From CAVQBJ01 sp963819075 (GTDB lineage Bacteria; Actinomycetota; Thermoleophilia; Solirubrobacterales; Solirubrobacteraceae): a DNA stretch of 64,000 nt. The stretch spans positions 310,001 to 374,000 of the forward strand of contig CAWFUP010000004.1 in assembly GCA_963819075.1 (NCBI GenBank), read 5' to 3'. This document shows positions 1 to 8,437 of this stretch, piece by piece. The notes beneath the pieces are model-generated. The model worked only from the letters and a program-made list of their open reading frames with translations, made no database searches and had not been told where the DNA came from. Position numbers and translations under genes: made by a program. Within the stretch, counting starts at the first letter, position 1; each line of letters opens with the position of its first letter.

Positions 1-1269
1 TTCCTCGTCGTCCGGCCACCGCTGTCGGGGAGGGTCCTCGGCTGGTGGGTGGCCGGCGTCGGTACGGTGGTCGTGGCGGCGGCCGTCATCCAGGTCATGC
101 GCCAGCGCATGGAGTCGCTGATCACGCGCCTGTTCGAGGCCGCGCGAACCGATCCGCTCACCGGCCTCGGCAACCGCACCGGCTTTCGCGAGGTGCTCGA
201 TCTCGAGGTCGAGCGCGCTCGTCGCGGCGGCGGACGCCTCGCCGTCGTGCTCGCCGACATGGACGAGCCGAGGCTCATCGACGACCACGAGGACGGGCAG
301 CCCGGGGGCGACGCGATCCTGTGCCGGATCGGCGCGGTCCTGCGGTCGGTCAAGCGCCAGAGCGACGTCGCCGCACGCGTCGGGGCCCGCGAGTTCGCCC
401 TCGTGCTCCCCGATACCGAGGCCGACGGCGCGCTCGGATTCGTCGAGCGGCTGCGCCTGGCGCTCGCCGGCGAGTTCGAGCACGATCCGCTGCCGGTGAC
501 GCTCAGCTTCGGCGTGGTCAGCCAGCCGCGCCACGGTCAGACGGCCGCCTCGCTCATTCGGGCCGGGGACGAGGCGCTCTCCGCCGCCAAGCAGGAGGGC
601 GGCGACCGCGCCGTGCTGCATCGCCCCGAGCTACGGGGGATCAGCCGACAGGGTCACGGGGCCGCGGACATCGAGGCCGAGCGCTACGTGGCGGTCATGC
701 TCGACCTCGCCGAGACGGTCGACCTGCGCTTCAGCGGGACCGCCCGCCACTCCGAGACGGTCGGCCGCTACGCCGAGATGATGGCCCGCGAGCTCGGCCT
801 GCCCGAGCCCCGCGTCGAGCGCGTCCGGCTCGCCGGCGCGCTGCACGACATCGGCAAGGTCGGGGTCCCCGACAGCATCCTGCACAAGCCCGCCAAGCTG
901 AGCGATGCCGAGTTCGCGACAATCAAGCGCCATCCCGAGCTCGGCGCCCAGATCCTCGAGCACCCGAGCCTCGTCGACGTGCGCGAATGGGTGGCCACCC
1001 ATCACGAGCGCCCGGACGGCCAGGGATACCCGCTCGGCCTGGGCGCGGGCCGCATCGCGCTCGAAGCCCAGATCATCGCGGTCGCCGACGCCTACGAAGC
1101 GATGACCAGCGACCGCGCCTACCGCGGCGCGATCGGGCGCGACGCCGCGCGCGCCGAGCTGGTTCGCTGCGCGGGCTCGCAGTTCGACCCGCACGTGGTG
1201 AAGGCGTTCCTGGCGCTGCTGGAGCGCGACTCGCAGCGGGCGAACGCCGCCCTTTCCAGCGCCGCCTGA
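1..1269 (+). CDS. Membrane-anchored GGDEF/HD-GYP protein, 5' end outside the window
   Basis: The frame is open from base 1, so the N-terminus is missing. The visible part starts with the end of a transmembrane helix (about codons 15-30), then a GGDEF-like domain (about 45-205) and an HD-GYP domain (about 220-400). The HD-GYP half has its metal and family motifs intact: HDIGK (nt 844-858) and HHERPDGQGYP. Known enzymes of that family hydrolyse cyclic di-GMP. The diguanylate cyclase half is degenerate: the signature reads GAREF instead of GGDEF (nt 382-396) and the first metal-ligand region is also altered, so it probably does not make c-di-GMP and may only sense or bind nucleotide. It stands alone, ending 72 bases before the next gene. 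Domain identity is firm; the net phosphodiesterase role is inferred. Confidence 0.9.
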   Translation, partial: FLVVRPPLSGRVLGWWVAGVGTVVVAAAVIQVMRQRMESLITRLFEAARTDPLTGLGNRTGFREVLDLEVERARRGGGRLAVVLADMDEPRLIDDHEDGQPGGDAILCRIGAVLRSVKRQSDVAARVGAREFALVLPDTEADGALGFVERLRLALAGEFEHDPLPVTLSFGVVSQPRHGQTAASLIRAGDEALSAAKQEGGDRAVLHRPELRGISRQGHGAADIEAERYVAVMLDLAETVDLRFSGTARHSETVGRYAEMMARELGLPEPRVERVRLAGALHDIGKVGVPDSILHKPAKLSDAEFATIKRHPELGAQILEHPSLVDVREWVATHHERPDGQGYPLGLGAGRIALEAQIIAVADAYEAMTSDRAYRGAIGRDAARAELVRCAGSQFDPHVVKAFLALLERDSQRANAALSSAA

Positions 1270-1327
1270 GCCCGGGCGGGCGGGCACCGCCGAGCTCGCG
1301 GCCGTCGCGGAGCGCCCGGCGTGGGGG

Positions 1328-1333
1328 TATCGT
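1328..1333 (+). promoter_or_regulatory. Candidate -10 box (TATCGT) for the YdeP-type oxidoreductase
   Basis: A TANNNT hexamer ends 8 bases before the GTG at 1342, the spacing expected of a leaderless actinobacterial transcript. No convincing -35 box is visible. Confidence 0.4.
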
Positions 1334-1341
1334 CGGGAGCG

Positions 1342-3639
1342 GTGACCCAGGACGCTGCCAACGGCGACGAGGACGCGCACCTGCGGGTGAAGGCGCCCGA
1401 GCGCGCGGCCGCCGGGCCCGCCTCGGTGGCCTACTCGATGCGGCTGGCCGTCGAGCGCATGGGCCCGCTGCGCACCGCCCGCACGCTCTCGCACCTCAAC
1501 CAGGACGACGGCTTCGACTGTCCGGGCTGCGCCTGGCCCGAGGCCCATCCTCCGCAGCGCATCGAGTTCTGCGAGAACGGCATCAAGGCGGTCGCCGAGG
1601 AGGCGACGACACGGCGCGCCGACCGGGCGTTCTTCGCCCGCCACTCGGTCGAAGAGCTCGCGGGCTGGAGCGATCACCAGATCGGTCAGGCGGGGCGGCT
1701 GACCGAGCCGATGTACCTGGCCCCGGGCGCGAGCCACTACGTGCCAATCGGCTGGGACGACGCGTTCGCCCGGATCGCCGATCACCTGCACGCGCTCGCC
1801 ACGCCCGACGCCGCCGTCTTCTACACGTCGGGACGCACGAGCAACGAGGCGGCGTTCGCCTACGCGCTGTTCGCACGCTGCTTCGGCACCAACAACCTGC
1901 CCGACTGCTCGAACATGTGCCACGAGTCCTCCGGCGCGGCGCTCACGCAGACGATCGGCGTCGGCAAGGGCTCGGTGACGCTGGGGGACATCCACGCCGC
2001 CGATCTCATCCTCGTCGTCGGCCAGAACCCCGGCACCAACCATCCGCGCATGCTGAGCGCGCTCGAGCGCGCGAAGTCCGGCGGGGCGCGCATCGTCGCC
2101 ATCAACCCGCTCCCGGAGGCCGGGCTCGTCCGCTTCCGCAACCCCCAGACCCCCCGCGGGATGATCGGCCGGGGCACGCCGATCGCCGACCGCTACCTGC
2201 AGGTCCGGGTGAACGGCGACCTCGCGCTGTTCCGTGTGCTCAACCGGCTGCTGCTCGACGCCGAGCGGCGAGCGCCGGGTACCGTGCTCGACCAGGCGTT
2301 CATCGAGCGCCACACCGACGGCTTCGCAGAGCTGCAGGCCGAGCTCTCTGCGCTCGACCTCGAGCAGACCGCGGCGGCGGCCGGCCTCGCGCTCGCGCCG
2401 ATCGAGGAGCTCGCCGCGATGGCCGCGCGGGCCGAGCGCACGATCGTCTGCTGGGCCATGGGTCTCACCCAGCACCGCAACTCGGTCGCCACGATCCGCG
2501 AGATCGTCAACTTCCTGCTGTTGCGCGGGAACCTCGGGCGGACCGGAGCCGGCGTCTGTCCCGTGCGCGGGCACTCGAACGTCCAGGGCGACCGCACGAT
2601 GGGGATCACCGAGCAGCCGTCCGGCACGTACCTCGAGGCGCTCGTGAGCGAGTTCGGCATCGAGCCGCCGAGACGCCGCGGCCTCGACGTCGTCGAGTCG
2701 ATCCGAGCCATGCGCGACGGGACCGCCCGCGTGCTGTTCGCGATGGGCGGCAACTTCCTGTCGGCCACGCCGGACACCGACGTCACCGCCGCCGCGCTGC
2801 GCTCGCTCGCGCTGACCGTGCACGTCTCGACCAAGCCCAACCGTTCGCATCTCGTCCACGGCGCCGAGGCGCTCATCCTGCCCTGCCTCGGGCGCACCGA
2901 GCGCGACGTGCAGGCCGGCGGCGAGCAGCACGTCAGCGTCGAGGACTCGATGGGGCTCGTGCACGCCTCGCGCGGGCGCCTGGCGCCCGCCTCCGAGCAC
3001 CTGCTCAGCGAGGTGGCGATCGTGTGCCGCCTCGCTCGCGCGACGCTCGGCGCCGGCCACCACGTCCGGTGGGAGTCCTTCGCCGCCGACTACGCGAGCC
3101 TGCGCGACCGCATCGAGCGCGTCATCCCGGGCTTCGAGCGCTTCAACGTCCGGCTTGCGCGCCCCGGGGGCTTTGCCCTGCCGCACCCCCCGCGCGACGA
3201 GCGGCGATTCCCGACCGACACCGGGCGCGCGCACTTCACGGTCAACGCGCTCCACAGCGTGGCCGTGCCCGCGGGCCGGCTGCTGCTGCAGACCGTCCGC
3301 TCGCACGACCAGTACAACACGACGATCTACGCGCTCAACGACCGCTACCGCGGCATCCGCGCCGGGCGCCGCGTCGTGATGGTCAACCCGAGCGACCTGC
3401 ACGAGCTCGGCCTGAGCGACGGCGACACCGTGGACCTCGTCAGCGAGTCCTCCGACGGGGTGGAGCGCCGCGCGCCGCGCTTCCGCGTCGTGGCCTACCC
3501 GACGGCGCGCGGGTGCGCGGCCACCTACTTCCCCGAGGCGAACGTGCTCGTGTCCCTCGACAGCGTGGCCGAGGTCTCCAACACGCCGGCGTCGAAGTCG
3601 ATCGTCGTCGAGCTGCGCCGCGCCGCGCCGCCGGCCTGA
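1342..3639 (+). CDS. FdhF/YdeP-family molybdopterin oxidoreductase
   Basis: A 765-residue protein of the formate-dehydrogenase-alpha-like YdeP family, which binds a molybdopterin guanine dinucleotide cofactor in the cytoplasm; the substrate of most members is unknown. It has the family's N-terminal DCPGC motif rather than a full four-cysteine 4Fe-4S site, the central molybdopterin domains (SNMCHESSG, GQNPGTNHPRM, GHSNVQGDRTMG) and a C-terminal dinucleotide-binding domain (about residues 620-765). I place the start at GTG 1342 because a -10 box lies just upstream; an in-frame GTG at 1321 would add seven residues but overlaps that box. The gene is followed after 44 bases by a VOC-fold protein with its own promoter-like box. 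A role in acid resistance or formate oxidation, known for some relatives, cannot be read from the sequence. Confidence 0.88.
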   Translation: MTQDAANGDEDAHLRVKAPERAAAGPASVAYSMRLAVERMGPLRTARTLSHLNQDDGFDCPGCAWPEAHPPQRIEFCENGIKAVAEEATTRRADRAFFARHSVEELAGWSDHQIGQAGRLTEPMYLAPGASHYVPIGWDDAFARIADHLHALATPDAAVFYTSGRTSNEAAFAYALFARCFGTNNLPDCSNMCHESSGAALTQTIGVGKGSVTLGDIHAADLILVVGQNPGTNHPRMLSALERAKSGGARIVAINPLPEAGLVRFRNPQTPRGMIGRGTPIADRYLQVRVNGDLALFRVLNRLLLDAERRAPGTVLDQAFIERHTDGFAELQAELSALDLEQTAAAAGLALAPIEELAAMAARAERTIVCWAMGLTQHRNSVATIREIVNFLLLRGNLGRTGAGVCPVRGHSNVQGDRTMGITEQPSGTYLEALVSEFGIEPPRRRGLDVVESIRAMRDGTARVLFAMGGNFLSATPDTDVTAAALRSLALTVHVSTKPNRSHLVHGAEALILPCLGRTERDVQAGGEQHVSVEDSMGLVHASRGRLAPASEHLLSEVAIVCRLARATLGAGHHVRWESFAADYASLRDRIERVIPGFERFNVRLARPGGFALPHPPRDERRFPTDTGRAHFTVNALHSVAVPAGRLLLQTVRSHDQYNTTIYALNDRYRGIRAGRRVVMVNPSDLHELGLSDGDTVDLVSESSDGVERRAPRFRVVAYPTARGCAATYFPEANVLVSLDSVAEVSNTPASKSIVVELRRAAPPA

Positions 3640-3671
3640 CCCGGCGGCGAGAACCGGCCGGTGCCCCGGAG

Positions 3672-3677
3672 TACGAT
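3672..3677 (+). promoter_or_regulatory. Candidate -10 box (TACGAT) for the VOC protein
   Basis: TACGAT ends 6 bases before the ATG at 3684, which fits a leaderless transcript. No Shine-Dalgarno sequence is present between box and start. Confidence 0.45.
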
Positions 3678-3683
3678 GAACCG

Positions 3684-4607
3684 ATGAGCGGCGAGAACGC
3701 CCTGCGCGACCCCGAGGAGCTCGAGCTCACCGGCGCGCCGGCGCAGGCGGTGGTCTCGCCGGCCACGGCCGTCGGGGCGGTGCACCTCACGGTCGCCGAC
3801 CTGCCGCGCTCGCTCGCCTACTACGAGAAGGCGATCGGCCTGGCCGTCCTGGGGCACGACGACGACGCGGCGTCACTCGGCGTCGAGGGGCGCGAGCTGC
3901 TCGTCCTCGTCGAGGAGCGCGGCGCGCGCCCGGCCCCGCGCCACACGGGGCTGTACCACTTCGCGCTGCTCGTGCCCGAGCGGGTCGACCTCGCTCGCTG
4001 GCTGGCCCACGCCGCGCGCGAGCGGGTCCCGCTCGTCGGGCTGTCCGACCACTTCGTCAGCGAGGCGCTGTACCTGAGCGACCCCGACGGCCACGGGATC
4101 GAGATCTACTGGGACCGTCCGCGCGCCCACTGGGAGGGACAGGTGGCCGCGCGCATGACCACGCTGCCGCTCGACGTCGAGAGCCTCCTCGGCGAGCTCG
4201 ACGATCCCGGCACCGACATCTTCGAGGCGATCGCCCCGGGAACGGTGATGGGACACGTCCACCTCAAGGTGGCCCGCATCTCCGACACCGTCGCGTTCTA
4301 CCGCGACGTCATCGGCTTCGCCGAGATGGCCAGGCTCGGTGAGCAGGCGGTCTTCCTGAGCGCCGGTGGCTATCACCACCATCTCGGCGCCAACACGTGG
4401 GAGAGCGCCGGCGCCTCCCCCCCGCCGGCCGGGACGGCGGCGCTGCGCCAGGCCACGATCGTGCTGCCCGACGCGGCCGAGCGCGAGCGCGTGCTCGAGC
4501 GCGTGGCCCGCAGCGGCCAGGCGCCCGCGGACGGTCCGGGCGGCCCGGTCGTGCGCGATCCGGCCGGGAACGCCTTGGTGCTCGCCGTGGCGAGCGCGCC
4601 AGCGTAG
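3684..4607 (+). CDS. VOC-superfamily protein, catechol 2,3-dioxygenase (CatE) type
   Basis: A 307-residue protein with two vicinal-oxygen-chelate modules. The first (about residues 32-150) has AVHLTVADLPRS, a GLYHFALL histidine strand and the GIEIYWD glutamate strand. The second (about 190-305) starts MGHVHLKV and contains YHHHLGANTW. This two-module layout matches bacterial CatE/YfiE-like extradiol dioxygenases, in which one half carries the metal site made of two histidines and a glutamate. The substrate is not predictable here. The start is the ATG behind the TACGAT box. The gene ends two bases before the next start, so the following small membrane protein is probably cotranscribed. Confidence 0.85.
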   Translation: MSGENALRDPEELELTGAPAQAVVSPATAVGAVHLTVADLPRSLAYYEKAIGLAVLGHDDDAASLGVEGRELLVLVEERGARPAPRHTGLYHFALLVPERVDLARWLAHAARERVPLVGLSDHFVSEALYLSDPDGHGIEIYWDRPRAHWEGQVAARMTTLPLDVESLLGELDDPGTDIFEAIAPGTVMGHVHLKVARISDTVAFYRDVIGFAEMARLGEQAVFLSAGGYHHHLGANTWESAGASPPPAGTAALRQATIVLPDAAERERVLERVARSGQAPADGPGGPVVRDPAGNALVLAVASAPA

Positions 4608-4609
4608 CG

Positions 4610-4795
4610 ATGTACCGTCGCGGCGGCGGTCGGCAGTTCCTGTACGTGCGGCTGGCCTTACTGGCCGTCGTGCTCGTCGCGGCGCTGGCCTTCCACGCCA
4701 GCGGTCGGACGCTCATCGTCGTGCGCATCGCGCGCTACGCGGTCATCGCCGTGCTCATCCTCGGCGTCGGCGCGTTCCAGCGGCGACGGCGCTGA
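4610..4795 (+). CDS. Small two-helix membrane protein, function unknown
   Basis: A 61-residue protein that starts two bases after the stop of the VOC gene. It has an Arg-rich N-terminus, two hydrophobic segments (about residues 13-28 and 38-54) joined by a short polar loop, and ends in a run of basic residues (QRRRR), consistent with a hairpin in the membrane and both ends in the cytoplasm. I recognise no family. Close spacing, GC-rich codon use and a strong hairpin terminator right downstream support a real gene, cotranscribed with the VOC protein. Confidence 0.6.
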   Translation: MYRRGGGRQFLYVRLALLAVVLVAALAFHASGRTLIVVRIARYAVIAVLILGVGAFQRRRR

Positions 4796-4829
4796 GCCGG
4801 GGGCGCGCCCGACCGTGGGCCCTTCGCGT

Positions 4830-4859
4830 TCGAGGGCGGCCCGATCGGGCCGCCCTCGA
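4830..4859. terminator. Perfect 30-bp palindrome, bidirectional terminator
   Basis: Fifteen-base arms, TCGAGGGCGGCCCGA and its exact complement, meet without a spacer. The palindrome sits in the 80-base gap between two convergent genes, ending at 4795 (+) and 4876 (-). It lacks a T-run, as is usual in high-GC actinobacteria. Confidence 0.75.
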
Positions 4860-4875
4860 CGCATGCTTCAGGCGC

Positions 4876-5643
4876 TTAGCCGGAGAGCGCCACCACGGTG
4901 ACGGGCACAGCAACCGCCAGGGTTCCCGTCGTCAGGGCGTCCTCGGTGGTCACGAGGACGTGGTTCGGGTTGGAGTCGGTGCCGAAGCACGGCGACGATG
5001 GCGTGGCCGCGGCCGCGACGGCGCAGTCGACCGCCTGGCCGATGCCGTTGGCCCCGGCGATGCCGTTGACCAGGAACACGCGCTGGGAGACGTCCTCGCC
5101 GAAGTCGAGGATGACGTTATTGGTGCTCTGGCTGACGATCGAGACCGCATGCTCCGGGGTGCTCGAGTTCGCCGCGATGGTGAACTGGCCCGCGTTTGGA
5201 CCCGAGGTGGGGATCGTCAGCGCGACGAACCGTGGCCGCGCGGTGTTGAGCCCAACCAGGCCGGTGTTCGGGTCGGTCAGCGTCGTGTTGATGGTCTTCA
5301 GCGCCGCCGTGACCGTCGCGCTGCCGCTCGCGAACGCACTCGACAGCGAATTGACCGTGCCCTGCAACGAGGTGAGCGCGGCCTGCGTCGTCGACAGGTT
5401 CGCGTTCGTCGAGCCAAGGCCCGTGGTGAGCGTGTTGATCTGAGCCTGGAGGTTCTTCGCCGACTTCGTCAGCGTCACCCCCGCCGCGGCGATCGTCTTG
5501 TCGATCTTGGTCACGTCGCGCGTCAGCGCCTTGTTGCTGAGCGTCTTGGCCGCCATCGCCGGCGAGGCGGCGAACCCGGAGGCCGCAACCGCGGTGACCG
5601 CGAGGGCAGCCGAAAGCCGCCTGGCCTGGATGATGTTGTGCAT
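4876..5643 (-). CDS. Secreted protein with a coiled-coil N-terminal half
   Basis: A 255-residue protein with a clear Sec signal peptide: a short basic start, a hydrophobic core and an Ala-rich cleavage region ending AMAA near residue 32. Residues about 35-125 are rich in Asn, Gln, Thr, Leu and Ser with regular heptad-like spacing (LQAQINTLTTGL, STTQAALTSLQGTV), suggesting a coiled-coil or stalk. The C-terminal half looks like a small beta-rich domain with two cysteines that could form a disulfide. The start is the ATG at 5643, because AGGAGAAGAG lies 7-16 bases upstream. No family is recognised; a surface or structural role is inferred only from export and the coiled coil. It converges on the preceding operon across a palindromic terminator. 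Confidence 0.75.
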   Translation of the reverse strand: MHNIIQARRLSAALAVTAVAASGFAASPAMAAKTLSNKALTRDVTKIDKTIAAAGVTLTKSAKNLQAQINTLTTGLGSTNANLSTTQAALTSLQGTVNSLSSAFASGSATVTAALKTINTTLTDPNTGLVGLNTARPRFVALTIPTSGPNAGQFTIAANSSTPEHAVSIVSQSTNNVILDFGEDVSQRVFLVNGIAGANGIGQAVDCAVAAAATPSSPCFGTDSNPNHVLVTTEDALTTGTLAVAVPVTVVALSG

Positions 5644-6083
5644 GTGGATCCTCTTCTCCTGTTTAGGGCGTCGTGCGCCCATTGCTTCGGGGTCCGTGCG
5701 CGAGCGGCGGTGCTCGGCAGCGTCTCTCCCTCATCGTCCGCGGCGACAACCGCCTTGAGCGGAGCGATCGGGGTATCGGGGTCGGGGTGATGCACGATGG
5801 CGTCACCGCGCTCGGTCAGCATAGCCGTCCTCGTGGCAATTGCCGCGATGTCGCCGTCGAGCGGTTCCTCACGCAACAGGGATCTCCCCCACTAGCCGTC
5901 GCTCGCCGACCACGCAGGTCGCCTGCGAGACACCGCGTTTCATTCGACGCGAATCGCAACATGCCTCCCGACGGTCGCCGAGCGCGGAGACCGGACGCCG
6001 AACGGGCCGGTCCGCGCTCAGCCGGCGGGAGACGGGGCCAGCCGCTCGGCGCGGCGGGCGTCGGTGTCGTCGAGCGCCGCGCG

Positions 6084-6335
6084 CGTCGGCCCGACGTGAC
6101 CGATCTTTCTTCGAACCGTGCGTATCCGGTTGGCTCCGGTAGCGCTGCCGCATTCGGGGGTGCACGTCGTTTCTATGAATATCTCACGGAAAGGACGTGC
6201 ACCCCCGGCGAATCGGCCACCCGAACGAGCCGACAGACGGCCCTGACCCGCCCCCAGGACCGCTACCTGACGCAACCGGATACGCACCGCTTCGGACTAT
6301 CTGAAGAAACGTCGGTCACCCCCCGTTGGCCGACG
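6084..6335. repeat. Imperfect 252-base inverted-repeat element (MITE-like)
   Basis: Several blocks recur in the same order as reverse complements: CGTCGGCC (6084-6091 and 6328-6335), GTGACCGA (6096-6103 and 6312-6319), TTTCTTC (6106-6112 and 6303-6309), a 15-base block GTGCGTATCCGGTTG (6118-6132 and 6273-6287), and a 14-base inner pair CGGGGGTGCACGTC (6155-6168 and 6194-6207) around a 25-base centre. The right arm is about 57 bases longer than the left, so one arm seems to have lost or gained internal sequence. There is no coding capacity and no obvious target duplication. It may be a decayed non-autonomous mobile element, or a structured RNA or DNA site. Confidence 0.65.
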
Positions 6336-6390
6336 ATCGCCGCCACGCCGGGGCCGCCCGGAGCGCAAGACGTCCTGAGCGTCAGAGACA

Positions 6391-6431
6391 CCTCGTCGGG
6401 GCCCGGTCATGGGTCCGGGCCCCGAACGAGG
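6391..6431 (-). terminator. Hairpin terminator of the secreted esterase gene
   Basis: A stem of six pairs (CCTCGT/ACGAGG) and nine pairs (GGGGCCCGG/CCGGGCCCC) around an eight-base loop lies 24 bases past the esterase stop codon. Confidence 0.7.
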
Positions 6432-6454
6432 TCTCGCGTGTCACGCGGCGAGAC

Positions 6455-8215
6455 TCACCCGGCCGGCGGACCGACGACCTGCTCCATCCAGCCCGCGAGC
6501 GTGCTGCTCGAGAGCTCGGGCTGCCCGTTGTTCTGCTGGCGAGCCGCCGTGAGCACATCGAGGTGGTTGTAGCCCGGTGCCGTGACGTGGTACTGCGGCG
6601 CCGGGCCGCTCGGGATGTTGCTGCCGGTCGGGTCGAGGATCGGCGCGAGCCCCTGGCCGCCGTCGACGTACACCGCGGGATGCTGGGTGATCCCGTTGCT
6701 GTAGCGCAGGTTGGACAGCGTCCCCGCGCGATCCCCGGAGCCGACGATGATCGAGTCCTCCGCCAGCTGCGTCGGGAAGTAGAACTCGGTGAACATCGCC
6801 GGCGCGGCCTCGAAGAGCGTGCGCGAGAATTGCGAGACGTCGCTGACCTCGCTCGTCGGCGTCGCGAAGGGCACGGCCGGGTTCGCCGAAAGCGTCATCG
6901 GCCCCGTGATCTGGTTGTAGTTGAGCCAGCTGTACAGCGGCCCGGATGCCGTCGCTGCCGACGGTGCGATCGATACCTGCGCCTGGCCCCCGAGCAGTCC
7001 GCCGGCGCTCGGCGGCGAGTCGTAGGGCACCGGGAAGTTCTTCTCGACGAGCGGACCCCCGGTCGGCGCGCCGAGGCTCGCGCGCAGGAAGCCGAACGGC
7101 TGGGTGTCGTCGCTGAAGACCTCGCCGACCACCGCCTGGTTGGTCGCGTTGACCGTGCGGGCGTTCGGCCGGCCGAGTATGAGGTCGAGCCAGCTGTCGG
7201 CGAGCAGGATGTCATAGGTGGCGTTGGTGTTGGAGTCGCTCGGGAACTGCGCCAGCAGAGCGCTGCGCGCATTGGGCGACCAGTAGGAGGCCATCCCGAG
7301 GATCGCCGCGTCGTACTCCGTCTCCGGCGTGGCGGGCGGGACGCTGATGTACGGGGCGGCGTTGCTGACCGCGCCGAGGACACCGTTGAGCAAGCCACTT
7401 TCCGGGCCGGTCAGAGCCGACATGCCCGAGCTCAGCGAGAACCGCGTCTCCAATGCGAAGTATCCGGCGCACTGGTGGTAGCCGGCCTGCGCCGGATCGC
7501 CGGCGCCCGAGAAATCCCAGTTCGCGAACACGCCGGTGATGATTCCGCCGAGCGAGTGTCCGCCGCAGAGCACCTTGTGCTGGCGCACCGACGAGGGCAG
7601 CTGGCTGATCACCGTGTACTCGTCCTGGACGGTCTGGGCCAGCCCGACGTGCTGGAGCCAGTTCGCGGACTGCTCACTCACGAAGCCCCCGAACTTCTGT
7701 CCGTTGATCGAGCTACCGCCGTAGTAGTAGTTGAAGGCGACCTGCGGGTTGTGCGCGGCGATCCCGGCCTCGATCCCGGTCGGGTCCACGAGGCAGTTCG
7801 AGCGACGGTTGATCGCCCAGAACTCGACGTGATAGCCGGCCTGCTCCGCGTCGATGATCGTGTTACGCGCAACCTGGTCGAACGCGCCCGCACCCTCGAG
7901 GATGCCGGGCTGCGCGACGAAGATCGCGTCCGCATCAGCCGGGTTGGTCGGCCCACCCGCCGCGCGGTAGCGCAGGTATCCGATGCGATCGCAAGCCGCC
8001 GGGTGCGGACCGACGTCCACCGGCAGCGGCGCGGACAGGCTGACATAGCTCTCGCTCACCAGCGACGCGTCGGGGGACGACGAGTTGATCGCGACCTCCT
8101 GGTAGCCCGGCGCCTGGGCGAGCGCCACGCGCGGCAGGGTCGCCAGCAACGCGACGAAACCGAGCGTGAGCATGACCATCAACGAGAGCCGTTCGACCCG
8201 CGCACGTGACTGCAT
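6455..8215 (-). CDS. Secreted alpha/beta-hydrolase (lipase/esterase-like)
   Basis: A 586-residue exported protein. Residues 1-33 form a signal peptide (basic start, long hydrophobic core, ALA at the cleavage site). The nucleophile elbow GHSLGG (219-224) gives the catalytic serine at 221, and a histidine in YNHLDVL close to the C-terminus fits the third member of the triad. Several cysteines suit an extracellular location. The substrate is unknown; the large insertion between nucleophile and histidine separates it from small lipases. The start is the ATG at 8215, since AGGAGGAGG lies directly upstream; a more upstream ATG would add 14 residues containing that ribosome site. A strong terminator follows. 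The PucR regulator and exporter genes lie upstream on the same strand, 222 bases away. Confidence 0.85.
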   Translation of the reverse strand: MQSRARVERLSLMVMLTLGFVALLATLPRVALAQAPGYQEVAINSSSPDASLVSESYVSLSAPLPVDVGPHPAACDRIGYLRYRAAGGPTNPADADAIFVAQPGILEGAGAFDQVARNTIIDAEQAGYHVEFWAINRRSNCLVDPTGIEAGIAAHNPQVAFNYYYGGSSINGQKFGGFVSEQSANWLQHVGLAQTVQDEYTVISQLPSSVRQHKVLCGGHSLGGIITGVFANWDFSGAGDPAQAGYHQCAGYFALETRFSLSSGMSALTGPESGLLNGVLGAVSNAAPYISVPPATPETEYDAAILGMASYWSPNARSALLAQFPSDSNTNATYDILLADSWLDLILGRPNARTVNATNQAVVGEVFSDDTQPFGFLRASLGAPTGGPLVEKNFPVPYDSPPSAGGLLGGQAQVSIAPSAATASGPLYSWLNYNQITGPMTLSANPAVPFATPTSEVSDVSQFSRTLFEAAPAMFTEFYFPTQLAEDSIIVGSGDRAGTLSNLRYSNGITQHPAVYVDGGQGLAPILDPTGSNIPSGPAPQYHVTAPGYNHLDVLTAARQQNNGQPELSSSTLAGWMEQVVGPPAG

Positions 8216-8437
8216 CGGTTCCTCCTCCTCGGGGTGCGGCGGCCACAAGCCGCCCATTGACGGCGCCGCACGGCGCCGCTTGCGTCGGAACCTCGCAGTC
8301 GCGCCAACGCATGGAAAGGGTCACGCGACCAGTCTTCGAAACGGCGACTGTGCTCGATGCATAGGCGCACGCGACGGCCGCTGCGGTGCGGCCTCGTGTC
8401 GCCGGCAAGCGCTCGCCGCGACGGACGTCGGCTCAGG

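Larger units (their letters stand above)
5644..6454. other. 811-base stretch without a convincing gene
   Basis: No frame here has both protein-like composition and a plausible start. The left 230 bases hold the leader of the secreted coiled-coil gene and a minus-strand frame with coding-like base use but no recognisable protein. The middle (6084-6335) is an imperfect inverted-repeat element and the right end (6391-6431) is the esterase terminator. Confidence 0.6.

Noticed and set aside
631..3402. Very long open frame on the minus strand
   Set aside because: It lies antisense to the HD-GYP and molybdopterin oxidoreductase genes; its protein is Arg/Gly/Val-rich with no domain. Long antisense frames are expected in DNA of this G+C content.
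5664..5876. Minus-strand frame of about 70 codons with good GC3 before the secreted coiled-coil gene
   Set aside because: No recognisable protein, and the frame runs on into the signal-peptide gene in the wrong frame. Possibly a decayed gene remnant, but not supportable.
6326..8209. Long plus-strand frame of over 600 codons
   Set aside because: Mirror image of the esterase gene, composed of Arg/Val/Asp-rich sequence without motifs; the minus-strand protein has a signal peptide and GHSLGG.
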